Origin: Gnetum montanum
Taxonomy: Eukaryota; Streptophyta; Gnetopsida; Gnetales; Gnetaceae
Direction of reading: 5' to 3'
Assembly: GCA_015680685.1 (NCBI GenBank)
Contig: MNCI01027230.1
Coordinates: forward strand, 345,589 to 382,095
DNA length: 36,507 nucleotides
Positions 11,194-21,450 of the stretch are shown piece after piece. The stretch's first letter is position 1; each line of letters opens with the position of its first letter. The position numbers and the translations under genes are program-made. Below the pieces are notes generated by a model that was given only the letters and a program-made list of their open reading frames with translations, was not told where the DNA came from and searched no databases.

Positions 11194-11620
11194 CTACATG
11201 TAATTACACCCTGTGTCACTGTATGCAATGCATGGAATTTTCTTCTTCTCGATCTTTCTGAAAGTATTTTCCTTAGATATTTCTAGAGAAAGATCGTGGA
11301 TTCCTAGGCATGCATCGATAGTGCTTAGCCATGCCCTTCCCATTATGATTGGGAAATCCCCCTTACTATTGTTCACTTGAATCACTAAGAAGTTAGTTGA
11401 ATATGACCATCCACAAACAACGATAACAATGTCCTCCACTAATCCCAAGGGAATAGTGATGGATTGGTTAGCCAACTCTAAATGGATGTTGCTCTTTTTT
11501 AATGGAGGCAGATTCTAGGCCTTGTACATTTCTTGGGATATTAGGTTGGCACCGGAACCTGAATCCAAAAGAGCTTTGCATGGCTCATTCCCAGTGATTT
11601 GTAGATATATCAAGGGACTC
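11194..11620 (-). pseudogene. Athila-like aspartic protease, degenerate
   Basis: Processes the Gag-Pol polyprotein. The active site DSGSGANL is encoded at complement 11542-11565, preceded by PCKALL. Behind it are a short stop-containing stretch and then an open segment (11475-11194): LVEDIVIVVCGWSYSTNFLVI and GDFPIIMGRAWL. The latter is the (I/L)LGR.WL motif that closes gypsy proteases. The catalytic D-S/T-G triad is intact. It lies between the Gag tail and RT, as expected for this lineage. Confidence 0.85.
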
Positions 11621-11689
11621 CCAAGATCAGAGAATTTCCTAGGAAGGTGACCAGCTTTGATCCAATTAGTAACAACATGTGTTAACATG

Positions 11690-14089
11690 ATCGTATGTGT
11701 TCAATGTGGTGTTAGGCTCGAAGGGAGCTCTGAAGCTTTATTTGATACGGAAACGTCCAAAGACTCAGCCACTTGTGGTTACAAAGGCTTGGTTGGATTA
11801 TTGGTTCTGAAGAAAGGTCTTTTCTTCATATAGTTATCAGAACCAATAGTAGGTTGAGGATAAATATCCCTTGTGGCATTGCATTATTGTGGCTAAGCCG
11901 GGAGTTCACCTTACATTGTTGGAGCAGGTGGTAATGGAGCTATTGGTGGGAGAGATGTGGTTAGATTTGAAGGATGGTACACTTGTGGAATATTGTCCTT
12001 AGGAGAGGGAGTCCTATAGTACTCACAGGCTTGGTAGTGATGTTGAGGAGTAATTTGGAAAATAGAGTCACGTGGAGAAATTGGATGTTGCACGTAATAT
12101 CCATATGGGTCAGGTTCCCGGTAAGGATATTGTTGCCTTGATGGTGGCATTCCCCATGATTGTGGATGCTATCATTGTTGATGTTGCTCAATTAGTTGTG
12201 GTGGAGTTCCACTTGGATAATACATTAAAGGTTGGTGGAATTTCCTTGGGTTACCTTGGAAATAAGGTAACCATTAGGATGTTTTTCATTTGTTTAATTG
12301 TAGATTAAGTGCATACACCCTAGACTCCTACAGATATGAGATCACAGGGAAACATCACTTAGGATGGTCATATTGACATATCTCGCATCCACTATCATCA
12401 TCTGTATCTAAGCCCACAACCTCTTCAATAATAGGAACTTTTCCCTTACCCTTGTTATGTGCATTTTCCGCTTCTCTCTTTTTTCTTTTGTCACGATCAC
12501 TACCTCGCTCTCTAGACTCTACTATTTTGAGAATAGTTTGAAAGCTACTATCTAGGGAGTCCCACATNCTTATATTCTTCCGCACTGTCTCTCTTTCGTA
12601 GCTCACCTTCTTCCTTAGCAACTTGCTCCAGTAGTCTATGAATTTGATGGGACCTACGCTCGGATAACCTTCCTTGGGCATAAGTCCCAAGGATTCTTCT
12701 CATTTCATGCCTAAGCCCATCTACAAGATGGCATAGCTGATCCCGCTGCGAATAACCATGACCAGGACAACGTTGTAATAGTGCATAATAGTGGCCCATG
12801 GCAACATCCAAGTGTTCATGACTTCCTTGTTTCCATCCTTGGATTTTCTTTTGAAGGTTAGACACCTAGGAGTATGTTTGGTACTTATCATTGAATAATT
12901 CTAACATAGTACTCCACCTACAAATGAATTCTAGTTCTAAGGACTGGTACCAGCTTTCAGCTTTTTTGACTAGTGTCTGTGGGAACAACTTAAGTTTTTG
13001 CCACTCATTCTCTATGTTTTGAAAGTCACACACATCATGAAATGCTTGAAAGTGATTTTGAGGATTAGCATTATATCCCCCTTCAAATCATATGATGTTA
13101 TTCATATCTAACCTCTTGATCCTACTATCTCTTTGGTGCCTTGTTGGAACTCTCACAACCTTAGTTATGTCTAACATGCTTCGAGTAGCGAGTAGGGGTT
13201 CATCATGATTGTCTCGTTCATGGCATCTATGATGCCTACACTATTCCCTACTCACCCTTCTTCTATGTTGTGATTCCCTAGAGTTCCCTCGTCCTTTTTC
13301 TTGGCTATTTCGTCTGTGACTTCCACTTTGATTGCCCTTATCCTCATGATCTTTTTCTCTATGGTTGTGTTTGGACACTAAAGGAGAGGATGAAGGAGAT
13401 GATGAAGGTGAAGAAGAAGGAGAACCACCACCATGACAGTGTCTACTACCTTCTCTTCGGTGGTCTCTACCTCGATTGTGATTGCGATCAGAATGCCCAC
13501 CTTTGGCATGTGTCCTTGTTCCTTTTTCGAACACTTTGTGTCCATTGGTATTAGTACCTGGGTTATGAATAGTAGAATGAAGGTTTTGATACATAGCCCC
13601 TTGGCCAAAGTTAAGGGGAGGAACATTGTTATGTAGGCAACTACTTGAGGCAAGTTCATCACCCTCAATTTTGCTTAAAACATGGGGGGCATACTTGGAC
13701 CATTTTTTCTTCAAAGACTTATGGTGTCTCTCCTGTTGCAAATCCCTTTGATGTTGCACCTCTGTGGGATGATAGTCTCTTAAATCATAGTCTTGCACAA
13801 CGTATTCTACATGTAAGTGTTGCATGCCTATTCATGTAAGAGCACGAAGAAGCATGCTTGGGACTAAACAGTCCGGAGGTAACACTATGTTACCTTCCAA
13901 GTCACGCCAATGCAGTTGTTCATCTTGATGGAGAATAAAGGTGAAGTCTGGTACATATTCATCAGAATGAATATATATCACATGAAACTTTTGATGGATT
14001 GGTGGATCAACATCATGTGTATTATGTTGTCGATTACTTCTTGTGTTAGTCCTAGGTGGTGAAGTGCTTTTGTGCGAAGAAGAAGACAT
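11690..14089 (-). pseudogene. Athila-like gag, degenerate
   Basis: Structural Gag reading from Met at 14089 (MSSSSHKSTSPP, the first Met after the primer site). Segments: a basic, Ser/Pro N-terminus; HLHVEYVVQDYDLRDYHP (near 13800); a charged Arg/His/Gly region with an SSPSSSPSS run (13440-13330); then the Retrotrans_gag core: FEGGYNANPQNHFQAFHD (near 13070), ENEWQKLKLFPQTLV, SWYQSL, and at 12865-12548 LQKKIQGWKQGSHEHLDVAM and YYALLQRCPGHG. An acidic TDDDSGCEICQYDHPK segment follows at 12400-12355, then a Pro/Tyr/Gln-rich tail with DPYGYYVQHPISP (near 12100). The gag of the pol-less element at 30316 shares these landmarks. A single N at 12568 interrupts one codon. The plus-strand frame at 12072-12308 is a shadow. 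Confidence 0.85.
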
Positions 14090-14203
14090 TGTGTCTTGTT
14101 TAGTGTGTAATGTACTATTATCTTTTCCTTAACTAACCCTAAGGGTTTGTTCCAACGATGTGAATGATTTCCTAAGTTTTACTTTAGCACAAAAACAACT
14201 AAG

Positions 14204-14221
14204 TCCCTAGCAATGGTACCA
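14204..14221 (-). promoter_or_regulatory. Primer-binding site, tRNA-Asp
   Basis: On the minus strand TGGTACCATTGCTAGGGA, one base inside the 5' LTR. The complement of a plant tRNA-Asp 3' end is TGGCGCCGTTGCCGGGGA. The differences are all C-to-T or G-to-A, mostly at CpG. tRNA-Asp priming is typical of Athila elements. Confidence 0.87.
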
Positions 14222-14222
14222 A

Positions 14223-15117
14223 TGATGAGCAGCAAGGTACCCCTACGCTCAACCATACAAATACGAGTGTTTCATGCATGATCCAGTTGAATTTCAAGGA
14301 CTAAGTGCCTATGCACCTTTGTGGAACAATAACGGGTTGGTTAATGGTTGTCTTCCCAAAACTACTTGTATGTCACGGTTGTATGGTTAAGTAAGCTTGA
14401 GGCATATGATGTTTATAGCTTTTATGTGCTTTATATCTTGCACTAGTAAGGAGGGGGAGAGAGATAACTAAGTAACTAATCTAATTTAACTACTCATTAA
14501 CTAAGTTATAATTACTCCTAATACCATTATCCATTCCCACTTGCTGTACACATCCTGAACCAGTGCAACACTGCTGGGATTACCAAATGCTAATCGTTAC
14601 TGGGTTACCAAGTGCTACACACATGCTCGAAGCGGTCGTACTGAGTGTATTTAACTAAGACAGTTGTAGGGTGAGAGAAATCATTAATCAACTATGAAAG
14701 AATTAAATAATAATTAATGCTAATTAATCTATTCTGAATGCTACAAGATTTATCATAACGTTCATTTTATTGCTGTACACAAAGTGTGCTCAGGTACACA
14801 ATGCTTGAATAAAGATCCGTTTACTCTATGACTCCTACTGTGAGCACGTAGAAATAATTCTAAATCTGGAGGGAAAAAATGGCAAGAGTTTGGCTAAGGG
14901 ACTAACTCTCTAATGTGAAAAAGAAGGGTGCCACCTCTTATTTATAGGTGAGGAGATAGGCCCCAATATCGGGTATCCAACATTGCATGTTGGATCCGAT
15001 ATCGCAAACCTAATATCGCAGATGCGATATCGCGATCCCGATATCGGGTATTTGACATCGCATGTTGGATCCAATATCGCGGACCTCATATTGCAGACGC
15101 GATATTGCAGTTCATCA
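14223..15117 (-). repeat. 5' LTR of the minus-strand Athila-like element
   Basis: 895 bp; the minus strand begins TGATGAACTGCAATATCGCG at 15117 and ends with CA at 14224-14223. TATA context CTATAAATAAGAGGTGG sits near 14948 on the minus strand. The U3 end (about 14965-15110) holds two tandem units of about 72-74 bp. Each has a (G/A)ATATCGGGTAT start, a palindromic CATGTTGGATCC.ATATCGC core and an ATATCGCAG..GCGATAT end; the 3' LTR has only one unit. The plus-strand frame at 14983-15186 is a shadow across the insertion junction. Confidence 0.9.
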
Positions 15118-15502
15118 GCTGGCCTAGCTATGGGTCATCTCCTTCCTGATTCATCAAGAAATCCACCTTCTGTAGGAAGGTGGTGAAGTTATCATCCATG
15201 GTGATAATGCCACCCCTCTAGCCATTAACAACATAGATATGGAGCAAGGGTCAGAGGTGGAATTTCCTAATGATGCATTCATAGCAAAGGACGAGGACGA
15301 AGCATGTGAGGTAGACCCACCTAAAAGGATAGAAGAAGTCGATGGCTTATTGAAGGATGCCTTGTGGGCAAAATTGCCCTTTAATGTAGCAAGTGAGGGT
15401 TAGGGAAACTACCAAATAGTGCCCTCTAGGCCCTATGCACCCCCTAATCCACACTGAATTAAGAAGAAACTGCACTACTTAGGTGCCCCTCTTAGTCTAA
15501 AG
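15118..15502 (+). pseudogene. Tat/Ogre-like protease end and linker (continues from 5240)
   Basis: Directly beyond the nested element the Tat/Ogre frame resumes. One frame gives an SFLIHQEI-like segment (family: PSSLHQK), then VIIHGDNATPLAINNIDMEQ (from 15188), an acidic stretch (AKDEDEACEV), and VPSRPYAPPNP and KKKLHYLGAPLSLK near 15415-15502. With one copy of the 5-bp duplication removed, the frame at 5240 continues into this one, which supports the order of events. Two or three stops occur (TAG, TGA). The frame ends at AAAG|GTGTGC, a plausible splice donor at 15503. Confidence 0.68.
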
Positions 15503-15739
15503 GTGTGCTAGGAACTTGTTCACTATTCACCTCCTTACACCCTGCATCTTGCTTCCCACTTACATCACACTAGCATTCTAACATATTATTAGCATTTAGT
15601 TTAATTGCCTAGCTTACCATCTGCATTGCCTATGCATTCGATAGCGTAGTTTACATTTTTGCTATTGTTTCTTTAATACATTCACTTTCATGCATGAAAA
15701 CATTAAAAAATCATAAAAATCATAAAACTAAAATTACAA

Positions 15740-16140
15740 AAATAAGAGGTAGTAGTATACACAGCCCGCCATGGCCCTAAACTGGCAACACATGGCCCAA
15801 AATGGCCTTAAACTAGCAATGTACATAGCCCACCATGGCCTTAAACTAACAACGTCATGGTCCATCATGGCCCTAAACTAGCAATGCATGGCTTGAAATG
15901 GCCTTAAACTAGCAATATACATAGCCCACCATGTCCTTAAATTGGTAGCATGCAACCCGAAATGCCCTTAAACTGTACCCCTTAATCCTATCATCATGTC
16001 TTGAAATGGCCTTAAATTATCATCATGGCCCAAAACATCCTTAAACTAGCATCATAGCCCAAAATGGTCTTAAACTAGCATCAGCCTTCCTACTATAGCC
16101 TTAAACTAGCATGGAGCTCGCAATGGCCTAGCCACGCCAT
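15740..16140. repeat. Minisatellite, unit about 30-40 bp with TTAAACTAGCA core
   Basis: Roughly eleven imperfect units built on CATGGCCC(A/T)AAATGG followed by CCTTAAACTAGCA. Unit length varies by a few bases. The core TTAAACTAGCA recurs in the array behind integrase at 25265-25745 and in a few units at 21560-21640, just before the RT exon. Confidence 0.8.
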
Positions 16141-16299
16141 CATTGCATAGTCCTAACTTAGCATATTAATTCATCACATTATAAGCATAGCAAGAGCATA
16201 GCAAATAAGCATAAGAAAAGAAAGAGTTTACACATTACACATTACATATGGCAAATGCATTCATTAGATGTCATATGAATAATAGTACATAACATGAGC

Positions 16300-19200
16300 A
16301 ACATCATGCGACAAAAACATAGCAAAAATAGCAAAAATGCCCAATAGTTGGGGTACATCTGGCCATCCTCAACCAATGGCGCTACGTTGGGGTGGAGGTT
16401 CTTCATCCTCCACCATGTTGCTAGGACCCATAGCATCTCTAGTACCTACCACCATAACCATAGAAAATAGGCATCATTAGTAAGCAAACATGTACTATAC
16501 AAGCTAACTCAAAACATGCATAAAAAAAGCATAAAAAACTAACCTAAGAGGGTCTTGCATCGATGGCTTCTAGAGGCAACTTTCCAAGGCCAACCTCCAA
16601 GTGTCAAAGGATCTCAGCCTTGGAAAGTTGTGTATAGTTCTCCTGGCCAAAGTCAATCCCCGCAAGGGTCTTGCCTTTGTCCACAGAGGTCCATGTGGGC
16701 AGCTCCATCAAAAAGGTAGCAAAAGAAACTGCCAAGAAGGTGTTGTCTCCCTATGATCTAGCTACCAAGAAGTTATATTTGAATTGAAGATTGTTTATCT
16801 TCGTATCCTAGCTAGCCACCCTCTCTTATAGCTCATGCATGCATTTCCACAGGTGCTCATTCGAGTGCCTGCAAATCCACAAGGCTTTTGCATAGGAAAG
16901 CATGCACTTGTTCAATGTCTCGTACATGTGACAAGATACCTGATCAACTTCAGGAGGGAGGTCAAGGAAGGCATCCACCTTGGCCACCTTGCTCAAATCC
17001 CACCATAACTTAGAACCTATAGGCATGCAACAATCAATTAATCTTACCAAAAACTAAGCATTCAAGTAGCAACATAAAGCAAAAACAACATCACACACAT
17101 ACTGAGATTTAGATCTACCTGTTGCAAGCAATCCACCACGTCCTCAACAATGCCTTCCATGAAGGTGAATTTATCAAGCATGTCTACCCACGGCTCCATG
17201 CGATAGGTAGACATGGGACCGTTGGCAAGGAAATTTGATACTATAACACAATGATGCAATTAGCATATAACCGAATAGCTAAAGATGCTAGAGCAAATAG
17301 GCAATAACAGATGGCAATCCAAGATAGTTACCTAACAAGCCCTCAGGCGAGTGTGTAGGGGGCTCACCTAGCTACACACCATCAAATAGGCTATCAAGAT
17401 CACCCCCATCGGGGTGGAGCAACCCCTCTTCCTCTAACTATTGAAGGGTCTTTGTTGCCTCAAGTAACTCATCCCCATGAGCCTTCCCCTCCTCAGCTTG
17501 AGGAGGTGCTTCTTCTGCTACTACCTCAACCACTACTTTGGCAGCCCTCTCTCCTATATTTGTGATTAACACACATACATACATAGCATAGTAGTACACA
17601 TATGCACATCATTAGCTAGTTACAATATAACATAAAAGTAAAATACATAAAAATATAAGCATACATTAATATAATATATGCATCTAACAAGTTACACATA
17701 CTAACCTAGAACCTCTGCATGCAAGCTTTAAAGCTTGATACGGATCCTCTTGTTGCTTAGCTTTCTAACCTTAGGGGCAGCCTCCTCTGTAGGATGTAGC
17801 CTCTTGATCTTGGCCTTAGGCAGTCCTACTATCTCTGCAATATAGCGATCTAACATAGTCACATCCCTAGTGCCAACTAGAGGACCCTTGCCCGCACTGT
17901 CATGTGAGTAGTGTGACTACCACATGGGACCCTTAGTCATTATAGATAATGACTTATCAATCCCCTCTAGGGGGTCCTACGTGCATGTAGTTGTGAACCT
18001 ACACTTAATCCATGGCTTGGATAGCTACTCACGATCCTACACAACCCATTATCCACCATTACGCATAACCAAGAGCTCCACAAACCTTCATAAGTATCTT
18101 GCGAAGAATGTGAAGTGGATATGGGACCTTGCATGGAGGTTAAATTGTAGGATGGAGATCTCTGCATGTAAGTTGGTGGTGATATATGTAGCCCAATTAA
18201 ACCTTGTACCCTCCAATAGCACCTCCTTCATCACCCATGCCTGCTCCACCCTAAGGATCTTTCCTTAGAAGAGCAACTTTGAAAAGGCACAAAAGTGAAA
18301 CAAAGGGTAGAGCTCCTACACCTCAAGCACAAGCACATCCTTAATTGGTATTTCCTTATGACATAGAGTGGTCCCCAACTATTCCTTGATGTCCCCTCTG
18401 CAATCCACCTCCCTGCTAGCCTTTTTGACAATCGTTGGGCCATTAGTGGGAAGTCTAAAGAGGTTGGCGAAGAAGGCCTCACTGAGGACCAGCACTACCA
18501 CAACACCACACTCTCAGGTGACAAACTACCTGATGTTGTTGCTGAAGAAGTTAATGATGGTGACCATTTTGGGATACTCAAGCTAAGGGCCAAAAATAGG
18601 TCCATCAACCCTGCATGCATGAGTCAAACTGTCAAACCATGGATCACATAGAGCCCACCCTCATCATGAAGTATGGCACAACCAATGCTACACACCCTTC
18701 ACATTGCCATACTTCATGATGAGGGTGGCCTCTATGTGATCCATGGTGATCACTGTCACCTCATCTAAGGCAACCACCATTGCAACAAAGGAAAAACAAT
18801 GTTAGCATCATGTAAATTCAAATTAATAAGCATACACAAGCAACTACATAAGCCAAAACCATAGATGCATATGTGGCACAAACGAGGTGCGAGATAGGGT
18901 TGGCACTGCAAGCATCTCCTCAGTGTTGATCTCACTGGTAGTCCACTCCTTATCCAACCAACCATGAGTCCTGCATTGCTCACATGCCTTCAGGTATTAG
19001 GTGGGGTAGACCTCCAAATTGGGCCCCACCTACTTAAGCACAGCTACCCAAACCTTCGAGCTAGATGAGAACACCTCCAAGGTAGTACGGATTAGGGGTA
19101 GAGCATCCACCTCATCATGTAGGCCCTCCTTGTCAACTTTGAACCTAGTGTTAGTCACAAGCCATTAGTAATTGGACATGAGCAAGTAGCAAAAAACACA

Positions 19201-19899
19201 CTATGAAAATCATGAATGCACTTACCCTTCGATGCAGTGAATAGTTTTAGGCAAATTCTAGAATAGGGTGTGCACTTGCAATGCAATAAAAATGGTGTTA
19301 CTCTTGTTGTAGCAACCAAACTCCATCATGTGCCATATCCTAGATAGGTGCCTAGCACTCTTAGGATCTCTACCCAAACCACCTACTACATCATCACTAA
19401 CAATAGGCTCATCTGAGATGAACCTCAAGATATCCTAGTTGGCCCTGGGTAGCAACATCTCTGTGATGGTGCTAACAGCCTCCACTAGCAAGTGTGACCA
19501 CATAATCACACTAAACTACTACAACAGGTATTCCAAAAACTCACGAGCCCCTAGTTGGAACCACACCAGTTGATGACCTACTCGCATATCTAGTGCAAAC
19601 GTGTTGGGGATGGGCTCACTCATGCAACATAAGATGCCGATGAGCTCCACTATGATCAAGACAAGCTTCAATTGCACCTTACAACCACCAAGTAATAAGA
19701 AAATTATTAGTATATAGACATAGATGGAAATTTTGGCATGAAATTATTAAGATAAGTTAACAAAAATTAGCAAAATTAACATAATACAACATGGACTAAC
19801 AAGAAAATTCTTAATTTTGGCAATACACTCTAGGACCCCATGGGTATAGGATGTCAACCAATCCATTTGACATGCCTAGTACTCACTGGGATACATCAT
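16300..19899 (-). pseudogene. Unrecognised multi-exon gene antisense to the Ogre-like element
   Basis: Start chosen at the Met codon at complement 19897-19899. Exon 1 is 19899-19801 (ends IAKIKNFL). Intron 19800-19678. Exon 2 is 19677-19226 (VELIGILCC, FALDMRVGHQLVWFQLGARE, LPKTIHCIE). Intron 19225-19145. Exon 3 is 19144-18936 (KVDKEGLHDEVDALPLIRTT). Intron 18935-18765. Exon 4 is 18764-17706, 1059 nt in one frame (VTVITMDHIEATLIMKYGN, EAFFANLFRLPTNG, ending with basic KVRKLSNKRIRIK). Intron 17705-17554. Exon 5 is 17553-17332 (acidic, VVAEEAPPQAEEG). Intron 17331-17241. Exon 6 is 17240-17119 (WVDMLDKFTFMEGIVEDVV). Intron 17118-17017. Exon 7 starts at 17016 (WWDLSKVAKVDAFLDLP). The end near 16300-16560 is uncertain. 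All introns are GT..AG; five junctions keep phase and the sixth is off by one base. There are some 20 in-frame stops, nearly all TAG/TAA/TGA where Gln, Trp or Arg would fit. Exon 4 faintly recalls plant transposon-associated (plant mobile or Transposase_32-like) domains; I would not name it. Confidence 0.55.
18637..18746. repeat. 42-bp inverted repeat, 41/42 matched, 26-nt loop
   Basis: Left arm 18637-18678 (CCATGGATCACATAGAG...) and right arm 18705-18746 (TGCCATACTTCATGATGAGG...) are reverse complements with a single mismatch. It lies at the start of exon 4 of the antisense gene. The exon motif MDHIEATLIMKYG is encoded by the right arm; the left arm is its inverted copy. An RNA from either strand would fold into a long hairpin. 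Confidence 0.9.
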
Positions 19900-19924
19900 G
19901 TTTAGCATCATGCATAGTTTACAA

Positions 19925-20085
19925 AATTTTGGCAAATTTTTTTAACTCTGGACTACCTCAATGGAGACCATAGTCCAAAAAATTGCAAAAACAATTTTCA
20001 CTCTGAACTACCTCCATGGTGATCATAGTCCCAAACTCTAAATTTTTCTAACTCCCAACTATGCTCTCTACAGAGCGTAGTCCCA
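19925..20085. repeat. Hairpin-motif copies upstream of the antisense gene
   Basis: Three short units, (G)ACTACCTC.ATGG.GA.CATAGTC and CAACTATGCTCTCTACAGAGCGTAGTC. The last is the same GACTATGCTCT / AGAGCGTAGTC inverted repeat as in the LTR arrays. They begin within 30 bp of the first Met of the antisense gene, on its upstream side. Confidence 0.6.
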
Positions 20086-20099
20086 AAAAATGATGAACT

Positions 20100-21080
20100 T
20101 TCGGGGTAAACACATTTTCACAAACACTTGACGAGGCTAACATTTTGGAAAACACTTGTTCATGCTAGTGGGGAGTGTAGTTTCTATGTGCCATGTTCCA
20201 CTACCCCACCATTCTCTACGTGTCATGCTTTAATGCGACACCACACCTATGCCTTGTTGTGCCCCACTACACGACACGCTCATGCCCACGACTATTGCTT
20301 GCGACACCCATGACTGTTGCCTGTCATGCCCACCATGCTACTGCACGACTGCACTGATCATGTCCACTAAGCCCTACCCTCTCTCCATTCTCCACCATCA
20401 CCACTCAAAGAAACACAAAAAAAGAGTGAAAAAGTGTGCCCTGGCACCGATTACCTTCATAGCCCCTATGACTATGTTACGGGCACAACTCCCATGGCCC
20501 TCATAGTACACAATGCACAGAGCCCCTACACTGCCCCAAGATACAAAAAAAAAATTCTTCTTCTTCAAAATAAAAACAAAATGCAGAAATAGACCCCTGC
20601 CTTGCCCCTACCTCATGCTAAAAAATAACAACAAAAATGTAGGAACAAAGCCCTATTGTGCCCTTTGCATTTGTAGCAGGTCATTTCTTGGCTATCACCT
20701 AAACCCTGGTACCTAATCCATGACACTTGCCTTGGCCCTTGCATGCCCTAAAACCCAACTTGCATGTCTACCCTAGCCTGCACACCTTGAAAACCCTTAC
20801 TATCATTAAACCATGCCAAGCCCTGTAACCTTGTGCATAGTCCCTATGGTCACGTTGCACCACACAACAATAGCCATTCCCCCCACCACAATGCAATAAG
20901 TAGCCTACAACATCCTTCACGACCCATATAAAAATAAAATCCTTCACACCATCATGCCCTCCCTGCCACCGCCATGGCCAAAATGGTGCAAGGTAGTGAT
21001 GACCATTACCATGATAAGGCTCAATGCCAAACTACACTTCCAAACCCTTGCTAAGCACAATGAAAACAAGTTAAAAATGA
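20100..21080. other. Unassigned segment of the intron
   Basis: C- and A-rich plus strand with short open frames (61-85 codons) that look compositional: His/Cys/Pro-rich and no motif. No tRNA, repeat array or coding homology recognised. Confidence 0.4.
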
Positions 21081-21089
21081 TCAAAGGGG

Positions 21090-21450
21090 AGAGCATAGTC
21101 AGGGTACTTAGCTAACGCTGATGACCTCCTCTCCTCCATGCACGTCTGTGGAAAATGACCAAGTGCATATTCCCCCTTGTCCACATTCACCAATCCTAGG
21201 TGCAGGCATCCACTCCAGTTGTCATTGTTTCAACTATGCTCCTCACGAATAACAGGCAACAACAATGCCAAGACTATGCTCTAGACAACATGATTGCAAG
21301 CAGCAAAATGACAACTTACCCATGGTAAAATGTGCTTATATAGCCTCCCAAGGTTATTTAATGATCCACCAACCTAGGACTACACTCCACACCAGATGCC
21401 CAATGAAGAGTGTAATTGGATGAGAGCATAGTTGGGTGAGAGTGTAGTCA
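21090..21450. repeat. Further hairpin-motif copies
   Basis: GAGAGCATAGTC at 21092, CAACTATGCTCCTC near 21230, GACTATGCTCTAGAC near 21283, GGACTACACTCC near 21387, GAGAGCATAGTTGG near 21423 and GAGAGTGTAGTC near 21439. These are the same half-sites as the LTR arrays, here dispersed and not all paired. Confidence 0.5.
21334..21345 (-). promoter_or_regulatory. Candidate TATA box for the antisense transcript
   Basis: The minus strand reads GGCTATATAAGC, a good plant TATA context, among the hairpin-motif copies. It is about 1.4 kb upstream of the antisense Met, so it would imply a long leader or a 5' UTR intron. Weak evidence. Confidence 0.2.

Larger units (their letters stand above)
5241..15117 (-). 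mobile_element. Complete Athila-like Ty3/gypsy element, nested
   Basis: Both LTRs (14223-15117 as 5' LTR, 5241-6075 as 3' LTR) begin TG and end CA on the minus strand. The primer site is adjacent to the 5' LTR, and the purine-rich tract is adjacent to the 3' LTR. In order on the minus strand: gag, protease (DSGSGAN), RT (FMDDF), RNase H, integrase (HHCC, D-D-E, GPY-type end). The flanks read GCTAG (5236-5240) and GCTGG (15118-15122), a 5-bp target duplication with one change. No env-like frame is recognisable between integrase and 3' LTR. Stops often sit at Trp, Gln or Arg codons. RT, RNase H and integrase catalytic residues are otherwise present, so this is the least decayed element here. 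Confidence 0.9.

Noticed and set aside
12072-12308. Plus-strand 78-codon frame with hydrophobic valine-rich sequence
   Set aside because: Shadow of the minus-strand Gag tail, which has the matching homologue at 33058.
13330-13440. Ser/Pro run and GA-rich DNA as a possible microsatellite locus
   Set aside because: It is the coding low-complexity segment of Gag (SSPSSS repeats).
15740-16140. CRISPR-like array
   Set aside because: Units are imperfect and contiguous, with no unique spacers; the context is a plant retroelement.
18765-18983. 72-codon minus-strand frame starting MSNAGLMVGW
   Set aside because: It is in another frame from the spliced model, crosses a predicted intron and has no motif.
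20960-21060. Plus-strand GCCACCGCCATGG, a textbook translation start context
   Set aside because: The frame closes after 26 codons with no homologue.
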